From positions 33,323-97,322 of the forward strand of contig NZ_BSNY01000008.1 of NCBI RefSeq assembly GCF_030160235.1: a stretch of DNA of 64,000 bases. The letters run 5' to 3'. Positions 38,922-47,598 of this stretch are shown here, piece after piece. Position 1 is the stretch's first letter. Every line of letters begins with the position of its first letter. The DNA is from Mesorhizobium huakuii (GTDB lineage Bacteria; Pseudomonadota; Alphaproteobacteria; Rhizobiales; Rhizobiaceae). The translations under genes were made by a program, and so were the position numbers. The notes under the pieces are model-generated. The model did no database searches and was not told where the DNA came from. It saw only the letters and a list, made by a program, of their open reading frames with translations.

Positions 38922-39142
38922 CCCCCGTCTAAGAAGTCATTGAAACATCGCTTCCGAGCCACGACAAGAAGATGGTTTGCAAAGAGTTAACGGGTATGAT
39001 GTCTCAACTCTGGCGCCGATCTCGATTGTGATTTCTGCCATTGCGACGATCGCACTCAGCCCTCACAGCGCAATGTTTGCGTTTTGGTTGACGTTGCCGC
39101 TGGATGGCCCTCGCTTCGCATAGCAGAGCGGACTGCCGCCGT

Positions 39143-39682
39143 TCAGTTAAGCTGATTCAGGATTCCAGAGCTGTTCGCCAACACCAAACTTTCATAGATC
39201 AGCAAGGCTATCGTGCAGATCGCCGCGACCGAGATCGGCACACCGAACGGCACAACGCCTTTGCGGTCGAGATGCTGGATATAGAGTCGGAAGGCGCCCG
39301 CGGGCAGCAGGAATGGATTCTTCATGCCCGCTGCGGTGATGAGGGCGAAAACCAATAGCAGCGCCGAAAATACGACGAGGTCATTGCCGCCTGTCAGGAA
39401 AGGGACGACCGCCATCAGCTTGACGTCGCCGGCGCCAATCTTGCGCAAGATCCAGAACGGGAACAGGGCAAGAAACAGAACAAGGCCGGCAAACGCGCTC
39501 AAGCCCATGTCCCACCATGATCCGGCCCGGAGCGACATCAACTGGAGCGATCCAATTCCGATGCACAGAAGCAGCAGCACATCGCGGTTGGATATTTTCT
39601 GCGTGGTGAAGTCGAGCCAGGCAATCCTTGCCAACAGAGGGATGGCGAGTGCCTTCAGCAGCAGCGATGCGGCGAGCAGCAT
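39143..39682 (-). CDS. cpaA: prepilin peptidase CpaA
   Basis: A 179-residue A24-type aspartic protease that cleaves the leader of Flp prepilins in the inner membrane. The two catalytic Asp motifs are visible: D24 in WLDFTTQKISNR and the GAGD of KIGAGDVKLMA near residue 87. It has about 6 helices and no N-methylation domain, as usual for CpaA/TadV. It is the last gene of the minus-strand tad arm, one base after tadD. Confidence 0.93.
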   Translation of the reverse strand: MLLAASLLLKALAIPLLARIAWLDFTTQKISNRDVLLLLCIGIGSLQLMSLRAGSWWDMGLSAFAGLVLFLALFPFWILRKIGAGDVKLMAVVPFLTGGNDLVVFSALLLVFALITAAGMKNPFLLPAGAFRLYIQHLDRKGVVPFGVPISVAAICTIALLIYESLVLANSSGILNQLN

Positions 39683-39683
39683 C

Positions 39684-40244
39684 TTAACGCTCGATATTCT
39701 GCACGCTGGATGACAACAGCTTCAGATTGTTGGCCACTGTCGGATCGTTGGGCGCCAGTTCATAGGCCTTGAGGAAATTGCTGCGTGCGTCCTGCAGCTT
39801 GCCGCGCAGCAAGTAGGAATAGCCGACATTGTTGTAATATTCGGGTGATGCGCCGACCAGCTTGAAAGCCCGCGCATAAGCCCGGTCGGCAAGATCGAAG
39901 CGGTGAATTCGGTCGCACGACGCGGCCAAGCCCATCCAGGCGCCGCCATCGTTGGGAGCCAGTTGCGTCGCCTTGAAGAACAGCGCACCGGCATTGCCGT
40001 AATTTTCCGCGCGGAACTGGTTCTTGGCCTCTGCCACCGCCTGGTCCGAGGCATAATATTCGACGTCGCTGACCGTCTTCAGGCCGTCAAAGGCATCGCC
40101 AAAAGAGGTGACATCGCCTTTCGACGGTTCGTTGGTGCGGACGACACCGCCTGTGGTGTCCGCGCCATTTGTCTGACAACCAGCAAGCGCCATCATCAAC
40201 AGACCGGCTGCGGTGGCGACTGAGAGGCGCATTGGCCCTGTCAT
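39684..40244 (-). CDS. tadD: TadD-like TPR lipoprotein
   Basis: A 186-residue lipoprotein with the lipobox LAGC after a short signal sequence. Tetratricopeptide repeats cover about residues 70-175 (AENYGNAGALFFKATQL, YARAFKLVGASPEYYNNVGYSY). TadD acts in the outer membrane as a pilotin-like factor for the CpaC secretin. It sits between tadC and cpaA in the minus-strand arm. Confidence 0.87.
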   Translation of the reverse strand: MTGPMRLSVATAAGLLMMALAGCQTNGADTTGGVVRTNEPSKGDVTSFGDAFDGLKTVSDVEYYASDQAVAEAKNQFRAENYGNAGALFFKATQLAPNDGGAWMGLAASCDRIHRFDLADRAYARAFKLVGASPEYYNNVGYSYLLRGKLQDARSNFLKAYELAPNDPTVANNLKLLSSSVQNIER

Positions 40245-40298
40245 TTTTGTCCCCCAAGAGTCGTCCGACTCTATTTTAGAATCAAAGCATATACCGCT

Positions 40299-41249
40299 TC
40301 AGAAGAAAATGCCCTTCATGCGGATGATCACCGGCAACATGATCACCATCATCACCACCGGGAAGATGCATAGCCCCAGTGGAATCATCATCTTGACCGG
40401 CAAAGCGTTGGCGCGCTCCTCGGCGTGCAGTATTCTCTGGCTGCGCATCTCTTCGCTGTAGACCCGCAAAGCGTCGGTCAGGCTGGTGCCAAGCTCTTCC
40501 GACTGCCGAAACAGCACGGCAAGAGCCCGCGCTTCGTCGAGGCCGATCCGGTCGGCGAGGTCGCGCAGCGCGTCCCGCAACGGCTTGCCGGCACGCAACT
40601 GCAGATTCATGATCGAAAGCTGGATGCCGAGCCATTTGTGGGTGCCAGCCAGTTCGCTGCTCACACGCTCCACCGCTGCCTCCAGGCTCATGCCAGCGTC
40701 CGCGCAGGTGATCATCATATCCATGAAATCGGGAAAGGCGCGGCGATAGACCTCTCTCTGCGCACTCTCGAAGCGATCGAGCAGGATGCTTGGAACCACG
40801 ATGCATGCCAGCCCGAAAAGAGCGGAACCGGCAAAACCTATGAAACCTGGCAATTGAGGCGGGAGAATTCGCGACAACAGCGCATAGGCAGCCAGAAAAC
40901 CCGCACAGACGGCACCCAACCGCGACAAGGTGTAAATGAGCGGAGCGATGGCCTGATAGAAGCCGGCGCGAAACAGCTTCGCCTCAAGCGCATTTGGTTC
41001 GTCCCGTTCCTTCTCCATCGACCGGAAATAGGCGTCGACCGGCCGCTGCGCGGCAATCTTCGCAAGCAACTCCTGTCCAGCGAGCGAACGGCGATCGGCA
41101 ATCCCTTCCGCCATCAGGCTTTTCGTGACCAGCGTCCGCGTCTGCAGCGCCGGCAAAAAGACAAGCGCGCCGAACAGGAACAAGGCAACCGCCGCAACGA
41201 AGACCGCAACAGAGATCCAAACGCTCAGATCATGGATGCTGGAAAACAA
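40299..41249 (-). CDS. tadC: Tad inner-membrane platform protein TadC
   Basis: A 316-residue type II secretion F-domain protein. The cytoplasmic F domain (about residues 140-270, DFMDMMITCADAGMSLEAAVERVS) is flanked by paired N-terminal helices and C-terminal helices. With TadB it forms the inner-membrane platform that couples the CpaF ATPase to Flp assembly. It follows tadB by 18 bp. Confidence 0.94.
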   Translation of the reverse strand: MFSSIHDLSVWISVAVFVAAVALFLFGALVFLPALQTRTLVTKSLMAEGIADRRSLAGQELLAKIAAQRPVDAYFRSMEKERDEPNALEAKLFRAGFYQAIAPLIYTLSRLGAVCAGFLAAYALLSRILPPQLPGFIGFAGSALFGLACIVVPSILLDRFESAQREVYRRAFPDFMDMMITCADAGMSLEAAVERVSSELAGTHKWLGIQLSIMNLQLRAGKPLRDALRDLADRIGLDEARALAVLFRQSEELGTSLTDALRVYSEEMRSQRILHAEERANALPVKMMIPLGLCIFPVVMMVIMLPVIIRMKGIFF

Positions 41250-41267
41250 GTTAATGCTCCGCTCCCG

Positions 41268-42239
41268 TCAGAAATCGAAATTGACCATGCGGTACATGAT
41301 GAAGTCGCCCAATAGCGCCCAGAGCCCGAAGATCGTGAACACCGGCAAGATCAGCGGACTGTCCCAGACTGCGCCGTAGTAGGATGGCGCAAGAAGCTGA
41401 AGGATCAGGAACATAACCAAGGGAAACAGTGAGATGATCCACGCGGACACGCGGCCCTCTCCCGAAAGCGCCCGGATCTTCATCTTGAGTTTCTGCCTTT
41501 CGCGCAGCACCGCGGAAAGATTGGACAGGATCCCGGTAAGATTGCCACCCGTCTTGGCCTGGATCGACAGCGACACCGACAGCAGATGAAGACCTTCGAA
41601 GCCGACACGCTGGGATAATTTCCGCACCGCTTGCTCCATGCTGAGACCAAATGTGATTTCATCGGAAACAATGCCGAATTCGGTGCCGAGCGGATCGGGC
41701 ATTTCGCGAGCGACGAGCCCAACCGCGACCGAGGCCGGATGTCCCGCCCGCAACGAACGGACGATCATGTCGAGCGCATCCGGGAGCTGTTTTGCAAACT
41801 TCTGAATGCGCTTGTTGCGGGCGCGGCGCAGAACGAGAAGCGGCAGCCCGAATCCGATCACCAGAAAAGCGATGAGCGACGCAAGGTTAGAGAAGCCCAA
41901 CAACATCGACAGCAGCAACGCAAGCGCCAATCCAGCAATGAGAAACGTCGCAGCGAAAAACAATGGGTTTCCGGTAATACCGGATTGAGTATAGAGCCTG
42001 TTGAGCCAGATCATGCCGAATAGAAAATCGCCAGATTCCGTCAGCCCACGTTCGCGCAGCAATCCTTGCAAGGTCTGTTCCGCCGGCGCTTCCTCTGCCA
42101 GCCGCCTCAGCCGGTGGTTGATCACCCCAAGCCGCGACCGGCGACCAGCAAAGGAGAGATACAGGGCTTCCCCGGCGAGAATAACCGAAGCCGCCGCCAG
42201 CATGTAGATAAAGTATAGCAATGCCTGGCCGGTCGGCAT
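41268..42239 (-). CDS. tadB: Tad inner-membrane platform protein TadB
   Basis: A 323-residue F-domain membrane protein, paralogous to TadC. It has helices at the N-terminus and near residues 95-135, the F domain around 155-285 (QLPDALDMIVRSLRAGHPASVAV and SIQAKTGGNLTGILSNLS), then two C-terminal helices. Its ATG overlaps the cpaF stop by one base (TGATG), implying coupling. Confidence 0.94.
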   Translation of the reverse strand: MPTGQALLYFIYMLAAASVILAGEALYLSFAGRRSRLGVINHRLRRLAEEAPAEQTLQGLLRERGLTESGDFLFGMIWLNRLYTQSGITGNPLFFAATFLIAGLALALLLSMLLGFSNLASLIAFLVIGFGLPLLVLRRARNKRIQKFAKQLPDALDMIVRSLRAGHPASVAVGLVAREMPDPLGTEFGIVSDEITFGLSMEQAVRKLSQRVGFEGLHLLSVSLSIQAKTGGNLTGILSNLSAVLRERQKLKMKIRALSGEGRVSAWIISLFPLVMFLILQLLAPSYYGAVWDSPLILPVFTIFGLWALLGDFIMYRMVNFDF

Positions 42240-43627
42240 CAGAGCGCAACCTGCGGGTTGAAGGCATCCTTAGCAAAATGATGCCCGAGCGTCGCTGCCT
42301 CCGGCGCAAAGCGCGGACGAACGCCGGTGGCGCGAAACTCCCCGACGACCTTACCGTCCGCGGTCACCTCGCGACGCACGAAGTTGTAGATCTCCTGGAG
42401 CTGGACGACGTTGCCTTCCATGCCGGTCAGTTCGGATATGGACGTCACGCGCCTGCCACCGTCCGAGAGACGCTGGGTCTGGACGATGATGTCGATGGCC
42501 GAAGCGATCTGCGCCCGGATGGACTCGTGAGTCATCGGCATGCCCGCCATACCGACCATCTGCTCCAGCCGCGAGATGGCATCGCGCGGCGTGTTGGCGT
42601 GGATGGTGGTCATCGAGCCTTCATGTCCGGTGTTCATGGCTTGCAGCATGTCGAATGCTTCCTCGCCGCGCACCTCGCCGACAATGATGCGATCGGGGCG
42701 CATGCGCAGCGCGTTCTTGACCAGTTCGCGCTGACGAACCTCGCCTTTGCCTTCGACACTCGGTGGGCGGGTCTCCAGCCGGCCGACATGCGGCTGCTGC
42801 AGCTGCAGTTCCGCCGCATCCTCGATGGTGATCAGGCGTTCCCTTGATGGAATGTAGCTCGACAGCGCGTTGAGCAAGGTCGTCTTGCCGCTGCCGGTGC
42901 CCCCTGACACCAGGATCGATTTGCGTGCCTGCACAGCGATACGCAACAGGTCGACCATCGGCTGCTTGATAGAGTTGAGCGCCATCAGGCGCTCGAGGGA
43001 GTACGGATTCTTCGAGAATTTGCGGATCGACACAAGCGGACCGTCAACCGAGATCGGTCGCACCGCTATGTTGACGCGCGATCCGTCGTCCAGGCGGGCA
43101 TCGACCATCGGCGACGATTCATCGACGCGCCTGCCGATGTTCGAGACGATCTTGTTGATGACGCGCAGCAGATGCGCCTCGTCGCGAAAGCGGATTGCCG
43201 TCTCTTCGACTATGCCACGTCGCTCGATAAAGACGCGCTTGTGAGTGTTGATCATTATGTCGGTGATCGTATCGTCCTTGAGCAGCGGCTCTATCGGTCC
43301 GAGGCCGAGCATCTCGTCGGCTGTCTCACTGGTCAGTTGGTCGAGTTCGCGTGCATTCAGCGGCACGTTTCTATTTCGAACGAATTCGCGAACGATCGGA
43401 CGGATCTCATTGAGGATCTCATCCTTGGAAGCACTTTCAAGAGCGGTCAGGTTGAAACGATCGATAAGGTGGCGATGAAGCTCGACCTTGAGCGTCAGGA
43501 ACCCATCGCCATGGGACTCGATGTCGGCAGCCGGCGAAAGGGCCGGTGCATCCGCCAGCACCGCCAACGACTCGACCTTGACGGCTACCGGCTGCTCGCT
43601 CGTCCCCTTGATAAACCGCCCCAGCAT
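42239..43627 (-). CDS. cpaF: Tad secretion ATPase CpaF/TadA
   Basis: A 462-residue GSPII_E ATPase that powers Flp pilus assembly. Walker [16 protein letters not shown] is near residue 240; the Asp box ([12 protein letters not shown]), Walker B region ([16 protein letters not shown]) and His box ([13 protein letters not shown]) are all intact. The N-terminal extension of about 80 residues is typical. It is first in the minus arm and divergent from the pilin genes. Confidence 0.96.
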   Translation of the reverse strand: MLGRFIKGTSEQPVAVKVESLAVLADAPALSPAADIESHGDGFLTLKVELHRHLIDRFNLTALESASKDEILNEIRPIVREFVRNRNVPLNARELDQLTSETADEMLGLGPIEPLLKDDTITDIMINTHKRVFIERRGIVEETAIRFRDEAHLLRVINKIVSNIGRRVDESSPMVDARLDDGSRVNIAVRPISVDGPLVSIRKFSKNPYSLERLMALNSIKQPMVDLLRIAVQARKSILVSGGTGSGKTTLLNALSSYIPSRERLITIEDAAELQLQQPHVGRLETRPPSVEGKGEVRQRELVKNALRMRPDRIIVGEVRGEEAFDMLQAMNTGHEGSMTTIHANTPRDAISRLEQMVGMAGMPMTHESIRAQIASAIDIIVQTQRLSDGGRRVTSISELTGMEGNVVQLQEIYNFVRREVTADGKVVGEFRATGVRPRFAPEAATLGHHFAKDAFNPQVAL

Positions 43628-44159
43628 AATCCCCTATGCTCCCCTTCGACGCATATTAGTCGAAACTAATCATTAACCACCCTTGGCACAAGCGCCCGAA
43701 CGCCTGCGCACACGCAATACTTTCAACATAGTTAAGGAGGGGCGTCGGAAAATATCGTTTTTATTGCCGCTCAAACATGAGGGCATTTTAAGTTGTGGAT
43801 CATTCCACAACCCTTGCGTGCCTTGGGCACCTGAGTTCGCCGGCAGTTCCACCATAACCCCTTAGATATAAAGGATTATACCATATGCCTAAATTAGGGA
43901 TAGCTTAATTAGCCCTACGACATAAATGTGAACGAATGGTTAAGACGGCTTGAAAAACTAGACGAATCAATCTCTTGGTTGGATTTAACGTCGCGTGGAA
44001 CCCGACATTTCATGTATTGGAGAGTTAAGGAAGCATTAATCCCGTTTGACACCGTAATTTTTCGAGACCTAGGATCGAGATGACGGGGGATGCTTGGGTA
44101 TGGGGTTCATCCTTGGCTCTGTCTCGTCGGGTTCAAACCTCCAAAAGGGAGAAATTGAC
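43628..44159. promoter_or_regulatory. 532-bp divergent tad control region
   Basis: This AT-rich gap between cpaF and the first flp gene holds no credible ORF. It contains ATTAGT-CGAA-ACTAAT (43655-43670), the 8-bp stem GTTGTGGA/TCCACAAC (43792-43799 and 43804-43811), CCTAAATTAGG (43888-43898), a partial TTAA-N7-TGAA site (43940-43954) and a perfect CtrA-type box (44025-44039). Its base composition is markedly more AT-rich than the genes on either side. Confidence 0.75.
44025..44039 (+). promoter_or_regulatory. perfect CtrA-type site TTAA-N7-TTAA
   Basis: TTAA at 44025-44028 and TTAA at 44036-44039 are separated by 7 bases, which is the full CtrA consensus. It lies 121 bp before the first pilin ATG. 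In Caulobacter the pilA promoter is activated by CtrA; extending that here is inference. Confidence 0.7.
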
Positions 44160-44384
44160 ATGAAGAAGCTCATGACGATGACCCGGCAGTTCCGCGACGA
44201 CGAAAACGGCGCTGCTATGGTCGAATACTCAATCCTGATCGGCATCATTGCCGCGGCATCGATTGTTGCGGTCATTGCGATCGGCGGATGGGTCGGCAGC
44301 CAGTTCACCGGCCTCTGCACGAAGCTGAACGGCAAGGGTCTCGACGCTGCTGGCACTGGCACTGGCGCCTGCGTCCCAGGTTGA
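44160..44384 (+). CDS. Flp-family type IVb pilin (first copy)
   Basis: A 74-residue pilin precursor. The leader MKKLMTMTRQFRDDENG is followed by the Flp processing site and hydrophobic core (AAMVEYSILIGIIAAAS), with the conserved Glu at +5 and Tyr at +6 after the cleavage Gly. CpaA would cleave before AAMVEY. The C-terminus ends with a Gly/Ala-rich segment and a Cys pair. The ATG at 44160 follows AAAGGGAG. It is the first gene of the plus arm, 121 bp after the CtrA-type box. Confidence 0.95.
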   Translation: MKKLMTMTRQFRDDENGAAMVEYSILIGIIAAASIVAVIAIGGWVGSQFTGLCTKLNGKGLDAAGTGTGACVPG

Positions 44385-44393
44385 TCGGGAGAG

Positions 44394-44615
44394 ATGGCCA
44401 TGAAGTGGCTTATCGACGAAGCCAGGCAATTCCACGCCGATGAAAACGGCGCCGCCATGGTGGAATACTCGATCTTGATCGGCATCATTGCCGCGGCATC
44501 GATCGTTGCGGTTCTTGCCATCGGCGGATGGGTTAGCAGCCAGTTCACCGGCCTTTGCGCGAACCTGAACGGCAAGGGTATCACAGCCGCCGGCGCGGCG
44601 GGTGGCACTTGCTAA
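44394..44615 (+). CDS. Flp-family type IVb pilin (second, tandem copy)
   Basis: A 73-residue near-duplicate of the preceding pilin: the block from the processing site through GIIAAASIVAV is identical, and the leader and C-terminus differ. Two ATGs (44394 and 44400) are possible; the second has better spacing from GGGAG. It begins 9 bp after the first pilin. Tandem pilins may act as major and minor subunits or give antigenic or dosage variation. Confidence 0.95.
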   Translation: MAMKWLIDEARQFHADENGAAMVEYSILIGIIAAASIVAVLAIGGWVSSQFTGLCANLNGKGITAAGAAGGTC

Positions 44616-44708
44616 TACTTTCTGGGCCGGAATCGCTCGATTTCGGCCCAGCATCTTACGCTTTGAAGGGGTTGAGATTCGCCCGGCGGGCGATGGTGGG
44701 GTGGGAAG

Positions 44709-45749
44709 ATGCGCGCTAATACGCTGATCATGATTGTCCTCGCCGGCGTGTTCGGCGTGCTGGCGGTGGTGCTCGCCAATATCTGGCTGGCCAGCCAGCG
44801 CAACGCCATGGCGCGAACGGATGACGTCCCGCACGATACGGTCGTGGTGGCGGCTGTACCTTTGAAATTCGGCGACATGCTGACCGACGACAAGCTGCGC
44901 GAAATCGCGTGGCCGGCCGGCGCGGTTCCGGCCGGCGCTTTCAAGACAACGAAAGAAGTGCTCGCCGGCGAAGGCGCCAAGCAGGCGTTGCAGGCGATCG
45001 GCACAAACGAGCCTGTCCTGGCCAGCAAGATCACCGGCCCGGGCCAGCGCGCCACGCTTTCGGCGGTGCTTGGCGAAGGCATGAAAGCTGTTTCCATCAG
45101 GGTCAACGACGTGCTTGGCGTCGCAGGCTTTGTCTTCCCGGGCGACCGCGTCGACGTGCTGCTGACGCGCACGGTGCGCGGCGACGATGGCACCGACAAG
45201 AGTTTTGTCGACGTGCTGCTGCAAAGCATGAAGGTACTCGCCGTCGACCAGGTGGCCGACGAGAGCAAGGATAGCCCGACAGTGGTGAAATCCGTGACAC
45301 TCGAGGCCAGCACCAAGGATGCGCAGAAGCTGACCCTGGCCGCGGGCGCCGGCCAATTGTCGCTGGCGCTGCGCCAGGCCGCCGCCAGCAAGGGCGAGAC
45401 GACCGAACGCGTGACGCTCTCGGACCTGACCGGCGAAACGCCGGATGACGTTGCCAAAAGGCAGGCCGAACTGGACAAGAAAGCAGCCGCGGAGGCCGCG
45501 GCCGCCGAGGAGCGCAAGCGCGCGGACGACAAGATTGCCGGGCTGACCCAGGCCGTGGAGCGGGTGGGAAGCCGTCTTGACGAGCTGGGCAAGGTCAAGC
45601 CGGCTCCGGCCGTGGCATCACCGCCAGAAGTGCGCGAGGTCGTCAAGGAAGTGGTCAAATATGTACAGCCTGAACCGCCGAAGAACGTAACAGTCGGCGT
45701 ATTCCGGGGCGTGAAGCTCGAGACTTATGACGTGCCGCGACAACCATAA
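44709..45749 (+). CDS. cpaB: Flp pilus assembly protein CpaB/RcpC
   Basis: A 346-residue periplasmic protein with an N-terminal helix (LIMIVLAGVFGVLAVVLANIWLA), a SAF/beta-clip domain (about 40-105, AAVPLKFGDMLTDDKLREI) and a second RcpC domain (about 115-215, VSIRVNDVLGVAGFVFPGDRVDVLLTR). A coiled coil follows. It helps gate or assemble the secretin. It precedes cpaC and overlaps its longest open frame. Confidence 0.93.
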   Translation: MRANTLIMIVLAGVFGVLAVVLANIWLASQRNAMARTDDVPHDTVVVAAVPLKFGDMLTDDKLREIAWPAGAVPAGAFKTTKEVLAGEGAKQALQAIGTNEPVLASKITGPGQRATLSAVLGEGMKAVSIRVNDVLGVAGFVFPGDRVDVLLTRTVRGDDGTDKSFVDVLLQSMKVLAVDQVADESKDSPTVVKSVTLEASTKDAQKLTLAAGAGQLSLALRQAAASKGETTERVTLSDLTGETPDDVAKRQAELDKKAAAEAAAAEERKRADDKIAGLTQAVERVGSRLDELGKVKPAPAVASPPEVREVVKEVVKYVQPEPPKNVTVGVFRGVKLETYDVPRQP

Positions 45750-45798
45750 CAGAGGCGCGGCGAAAGAATTGGCGCCGCCACCGGCGGTGAGTGGGGAG

Positions 45799-47241
45799 AT
45801 GGGGATGCAGGGGTTTTGGGTTAGGATGGCGGCGGCCGCGTTGTCCTGTCTGGCGGCGCTTGTGACGTCGAGCGTCGTGTCCGAGGCAGCCGACCGCTTC
45901 GTCGACGTATCGAATCCCGGCGTCCATCGCATTTTCCTGCCGATGTCGCAGTCGGTGACCATCCAGGTGAATGCCAATCTGGGCGATATCGTCGTTGGCG
46001 ACGAGAAGATCGCCGATGCCCAGCCGATGACCGACCGTACGCTCTACGTCATCGGCAAGGGCGCTGGCACCACCACGGTCAACCTGTTCTCACCTGAAAA
46101 GCGTTCGCTCGGCGTCATCCAGATCGAGGTCGGCGTCGACGTCAGCGACATGGCGCAGGCGATCCGCCAGGTTGCACCGAGGTCGCGCATCGAAATCGGG
46201 TCGATCAATGGCAAAGTCAGGCTTGGAGGCCATGTCAAGGACGGCGCCACGCTGGCGGCCATCATGGAAGTCGCCCATGAATATGGCCCCGACGCCATCA
46301 TCAACTCGGTTACTGTCGACGACAGCCAGCAGGTTAACCTGGAAGTGCGCGTGCTGGAAGCCAAGCGCAATGCCGGGCGCGATCTCGGCGTGTCGTTCCA
46401 GAGCAGAGGCAGCAGAGCAACCGCGTTTGGAACGGGCATCGCAGCTGTCACTCCACCCGGAGAAGACCCAGGTACCCTGGTGACTGGTCTGCTGTCGAAA
46501 AGCAATCCTTTCGCGTCCCTGATCACGCAGATCATCGACAGCAACATCAAGGTCGACTTGATCATCGAGGCGCTCGAGGCCAAGGGCGTAGTGCGCACGC
46601 TGGCGAACCCCAACCTCACCACGCTGTCCGGCGAGCCGGCCAGCTTCAACGCCGGCGGCCAGGTGCCGATCCGCAGTATCACCAAGGACGGCGAGGTCCA
46701 GATCGAGTACAAGCAATTCGGCGTCAATCTGAATTTCACGCCGGTCGTGCTCGCCGACGACAAGATCCATATCCAGCTGGCTCCGGAAGTGAGCGACCTG
46801 ACCAGCTTCACCAGTGCCGGCGACCCGATCTTCACCAACCGCAAGCTGGAAACGGTCGTCGAACTGCGCGACGGCCAGAGCTTCGCGGTCGGCGGACTGC
46901 TCTCGAGCAAAACCACGAAGCTGCAGAACCAGGTGCCCTGGCTCGGCCAGGTGCCGGTCATCGGCACGCTGTTCCGCAATTCGAGCAGCCAGAAGGAAGA
47001 GACCGAGCTGGTCGTCATCGTCACGCCGCACATCGTGCGGCCGGTGAAGCCGGGCGAGCAGCTGGCAACGCCATTCGACAAGACGCGGCCCGCCAACGAC
47101 CCGGAATTCTTCATGCTCGGTCAGCTCGAGGTGAACAAGGACATGATCCGAAAATACGAAACGGGCGACGGCGTCACCGGCCCCTATGGCCACATGCTGA
47201 ACTTCAAATCGAAGGACAAGATGCTCTATGTCAAAAAATAG
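45799..47241 (+). CDS. cpaC: Tad secretin CpaC/RcpA
   Basis: A product of about 480 residues: signal peptide, N-terminal pilus/BON-like domains (about 50-190) and a C-terminal secretin domain (about 250-430) with the signature VPIRSI and the VELRDGQSFAVGGLL segment before the beta-barrel. It forms the outer-membrane pore for the Flp pilus. ATG 45799 or 45805 is preferred to the in-frame start at 45727, which would put 24 unlikely residues before the signal peptide. Confidence 0.94.
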   Translation: MGMQGFWVRMAAAALSCLAALVTSSVVSEAADRFVDVSNPGVHRIFLPMSQSVTIQVNANLGDIVVGDEKIADAQPMTDRTLYVIGKGAGTTTVNLFSPEKRSLGVIQIEVGVDVSDMAQAIRQVAPRSRIEIGSINGKVRLGGHVKDGATLAAIMEVAHEYGPDAIINSVTVDDSQQVNLEVRVLEAKRNAGRDLGVSFQSRGSRATAFGTGIAAVTPPGEDPGTLVTGLLSKSNPFASLITQIIDSNIKVDLIIEALEAKGVVRTLANPNLTTLSGEPASFNAGGQVPIRSITKDGEVQIEYKQFGVNLNFTPVVLADDKIHIQLAPEVSDLTSFTSAGDPIFTNRKLETVVELRDGQSFAVGGLLSSKTTKLQNQVPWLGQVPVIGTLFRNSSSQKEETELVVIVTPHIVRPVKPGEQLATPFDKTRPANDPEFFMLGQLEVNKDMIRKYETGDGVTGPYGHMLNFKSKDKMLYVKK

Positions 47242-47527
47242 CGGCTTGATCCTCCTTCTGTGCGCCGGCGCGCTGTCAGGCTGCGCCGCGGACTATCTTA
47301 ACCATTACGACACGGTGACCTTGGCCGCCGGCGACACGCAGAACTACAATTCGCTGCTGCAGACGGTCGACCCGCTCAATCCGGCTTCGCGGAACACGCA
47401 TATCGAAGGCGACGGCACGCGCGCCGCACTTGTTGCGCACAACTACAAATTTCCACCGCCACCACCGCCACCGCCCGCGATCACGGTCAATGTCGGCGGA
47501 GCGGGATCGGCTGTGACGACGCAGTGA
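47228..47527 (+). CDS. small proline-rich lipoprotein in the tad operon
   Basis: A 99-residue lipoprotein: the signal sequence ends in the lipobox LSGC near residue 18. The mature part has a short Tyr/Asn-rich region (YLNHYDTVTLAAGD) and a run of 8 Pro (FPPPPPPPPA) before a small Gly/Val tail. It overlaps the cpaC end by 14 bp and stands where cpaD is usually found, but is less than half CpaD's size and shows none of its motifs. It may be a secretin-associated lipoprotein; function is not known to me. Confidence 0.8.
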   Translation: MSKNSGLILLLCAGALSGCAADYLNHYDTVTLAAGDTQNYNSLLQTVDPLNPASRNTHIEGDGTRAALVAHNYKFPPPPPPPPAITVNVGGAGSAVTTQ

Positions 47528-47598
47528 ACTGAACGGAAGGATGCGGGGCGCGCCGGGCATGCGAGGGGCCCTGGCGCAGGAAAGCAGAGAGCAAGGTC

